A stretch of 5,648 nt of DNA, taken from assembly GCA_016777745.1 (NCBI GenBank), contig JADHQX010000094.1:1-5648 (forward strand), given 5' to 3'. Source of the DNA: Candidatus Pelagibacterales bacterium. GTDB lineage: Bacteria; Pseudomonadota; Alphaproteobacteria; Pelagibacterales; AG-422-B15. Position numbers and translations under genes: made by a program. Of this stretch, positions 5,426-5,648 are shown in pieces (the stretch's first letter is position 1; each line of letters starts with the position of its first letter). The notes below the pieces were generated by a model. The model was not told the DNA's origin. It saw only the letters and a list, made by a program, of their open reading frames with translations, and did not search any database.

Positions 5426-5456
5426 TGTGTCGAAGTGTGTCAAGAGTGTGCCAAGA
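5426..5456. repeat. Three 10-bp direct repeats, probable integrase arm-type sites
   Basis: TGTGTCGAAG (5426..5435), TGTGTCAAGA (5436..5445) and TGTGCCAAGA (5447..5456) lie head to tail between the integrase start and the attachment core. The second and third differ at one base and the first is more diverged. Helically phased short direct repeats here are what the N-terminal domain of tyrosine integrases normally binds. The TTGACA seen on the minus strand belongs to these repeats and has no matching -10 at proper distance. Confidence 0.6.
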
Positions 5457-5490
5457 ACAATGAATGTTTAAAAAAGATTAGGATTATCAG

Positions 5491-5527
5491 GTGGCATAAA
5501 CCACGGACAACCTCGTTGGCAACGAGA
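5491..5527. other. Attachment site: core at the tRNA anticodon arm and the junction to non-tRNA sequence
   Basis: The anticodon stem-loop of the tRNA (5511..5527) is an inverted repeat, CCTCG and CGAGA, around a 7-base loop, the same geometry as the paired core sites and 7-bp exchange region of many tyrosine recombinases. tRNA-like sequence continues to about 5506, then ends. To the left, GTGGcataaaCCAC (5491..5504) forms a small stem where the T arm should be but lacks the T-loop consensus. Exact crossover positions cannot be fixed without the partner site. Confidence 0.6.
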
Positions 5528-5552
5528 CGCTCTACCACTGAGCTATGCCCGC
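5511..5552 (-). tRNA. Partial tRNA-Gly (anticodon GCC), 5' part only
   Basis: Read on the minus strand, the sequence gives the acceptor 5' strand GCGGGCA (5552..5546), a D arm GCTC-AGTGGTA-GAGC, and an anticodon arm TCTCG-TTGCCAA-CGAGG with anticodon GCC, so glycine. Beyond it the variable region TTGTC may still be tRNA, but there is no TTCGA-type T loop, and no TGCCCGC to close the acceptor stem; the sequence reads GATAATCC there instead. The molecule cannot fold as a complete tRNA. It is best read as the tRNA half of an integration site, the 3' half lying at the partner site outside the window. Confidence 0.85.
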
Positions 5553-5569
5553 TTATTCTATAAGCAAAG

Positions 5570-5598
5570 AAAATAGAAGCTTTTTGTAAATTTAGCAA
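5570..5598 (-). promoter_or_regulatory. Probable promoter of the partial tRNA-Gly
   Basis: On the minus strand TTGCTA (5598..5593) and TATTTT (5575..5570) are separated by 17 bp, placing the start of transcription about 10 bases before the tRNA 5' end. This suggests that the tRNA 5' half is transcribed from its own promoter, whether that DNA belongs to the host or is carried by the element. Confidence 0.45.
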
Positions 5599-5648
5599 GA
5601 AATAAAATGGATCAGTATTAAACTTATTAATTCTATTCGTAATATAAT

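Noticed and set aside
5400..5446. Minus-strand TTGACA with TATAGA as an integrase promoter
   Set aside because: The hexamers are 23 bp apart and TATAGA sits right before the ATG, so the geometry is wrong; TTGACA is part of the 10-bp repeats.

Overview
The window is AT-rich throughout (roughly one third G+C by eye) and reads as a small integrative phage-related element rather than ordinary chromosome. Gene density, very tight gene overlaps, a tyrosine integrase beside a partial tRNA-Gly(GCC), a replication protein and a terminase small subunit all point this way. The AT bias and the tRNA sequence would suit an AT-rich marine bacterium such as a SAR11-type alphaproteobacterium, but the host is inference; no host protein-coding gene is visible.

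Layout. From 3720 down to the left edge, on the minus strand, runs one compact operon of six genes: an acidic protein of unknown function (149 aa), a second unknown (136 aa), a 617-aa replication protein (probable primase-polymerase domain, RepA-like AAA ATPase, C-terminal winged helix), a terminase small subunit (166 aa), a 92-aa coiled-coil-like protein, and a lysine-rich protein cut by the window edge. Neighbouring genes overlap by 8 to 53 bp or are 3 bp apart, and most have good Shine-Dalgarno sequences, several of which move the start inside the longest open frame. From 3721 to 4297 there is no convincing gene, but the stretch holds a good minus-strand promoter bracketed by a perfect 11-bp inverted repeat, a hairpin in the leader next to the first ribosome binding site, heptamer repeats, a long hairpin and an imperfect palindrome. 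This looks like the control region, and possibly the replication origin. A 52-aa basic protein is encoded on the plus strand (4298..4456) and meets the integrase gene (4453..5406, minus) tail to tail. Upstream of the integrase are three 10-bp repeats (likely arm-type integrase sites), then the attachment core: the 5' part of tRNA-Gly(GCC) with its promoter, whose 3' half is replaced by unrelated sequence.

How it may work together. Integrase recombines the element at the tRNA; the promoter at about 3814..3843 drives the operon; the replication protein copies the excised element; the small terminase may mark its DNA for packaging. Replication protein plus terS with no terL directly after it, next to int and a tRNA att site, is the arrangement known from phage satellites (PICI-like islands and marine virion-encapsidated mobile elements). 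A satellite parasitising a helper phage is therefore my leading reading; a temperate phage whose structural genes lie beyond the left edge is the alternative.
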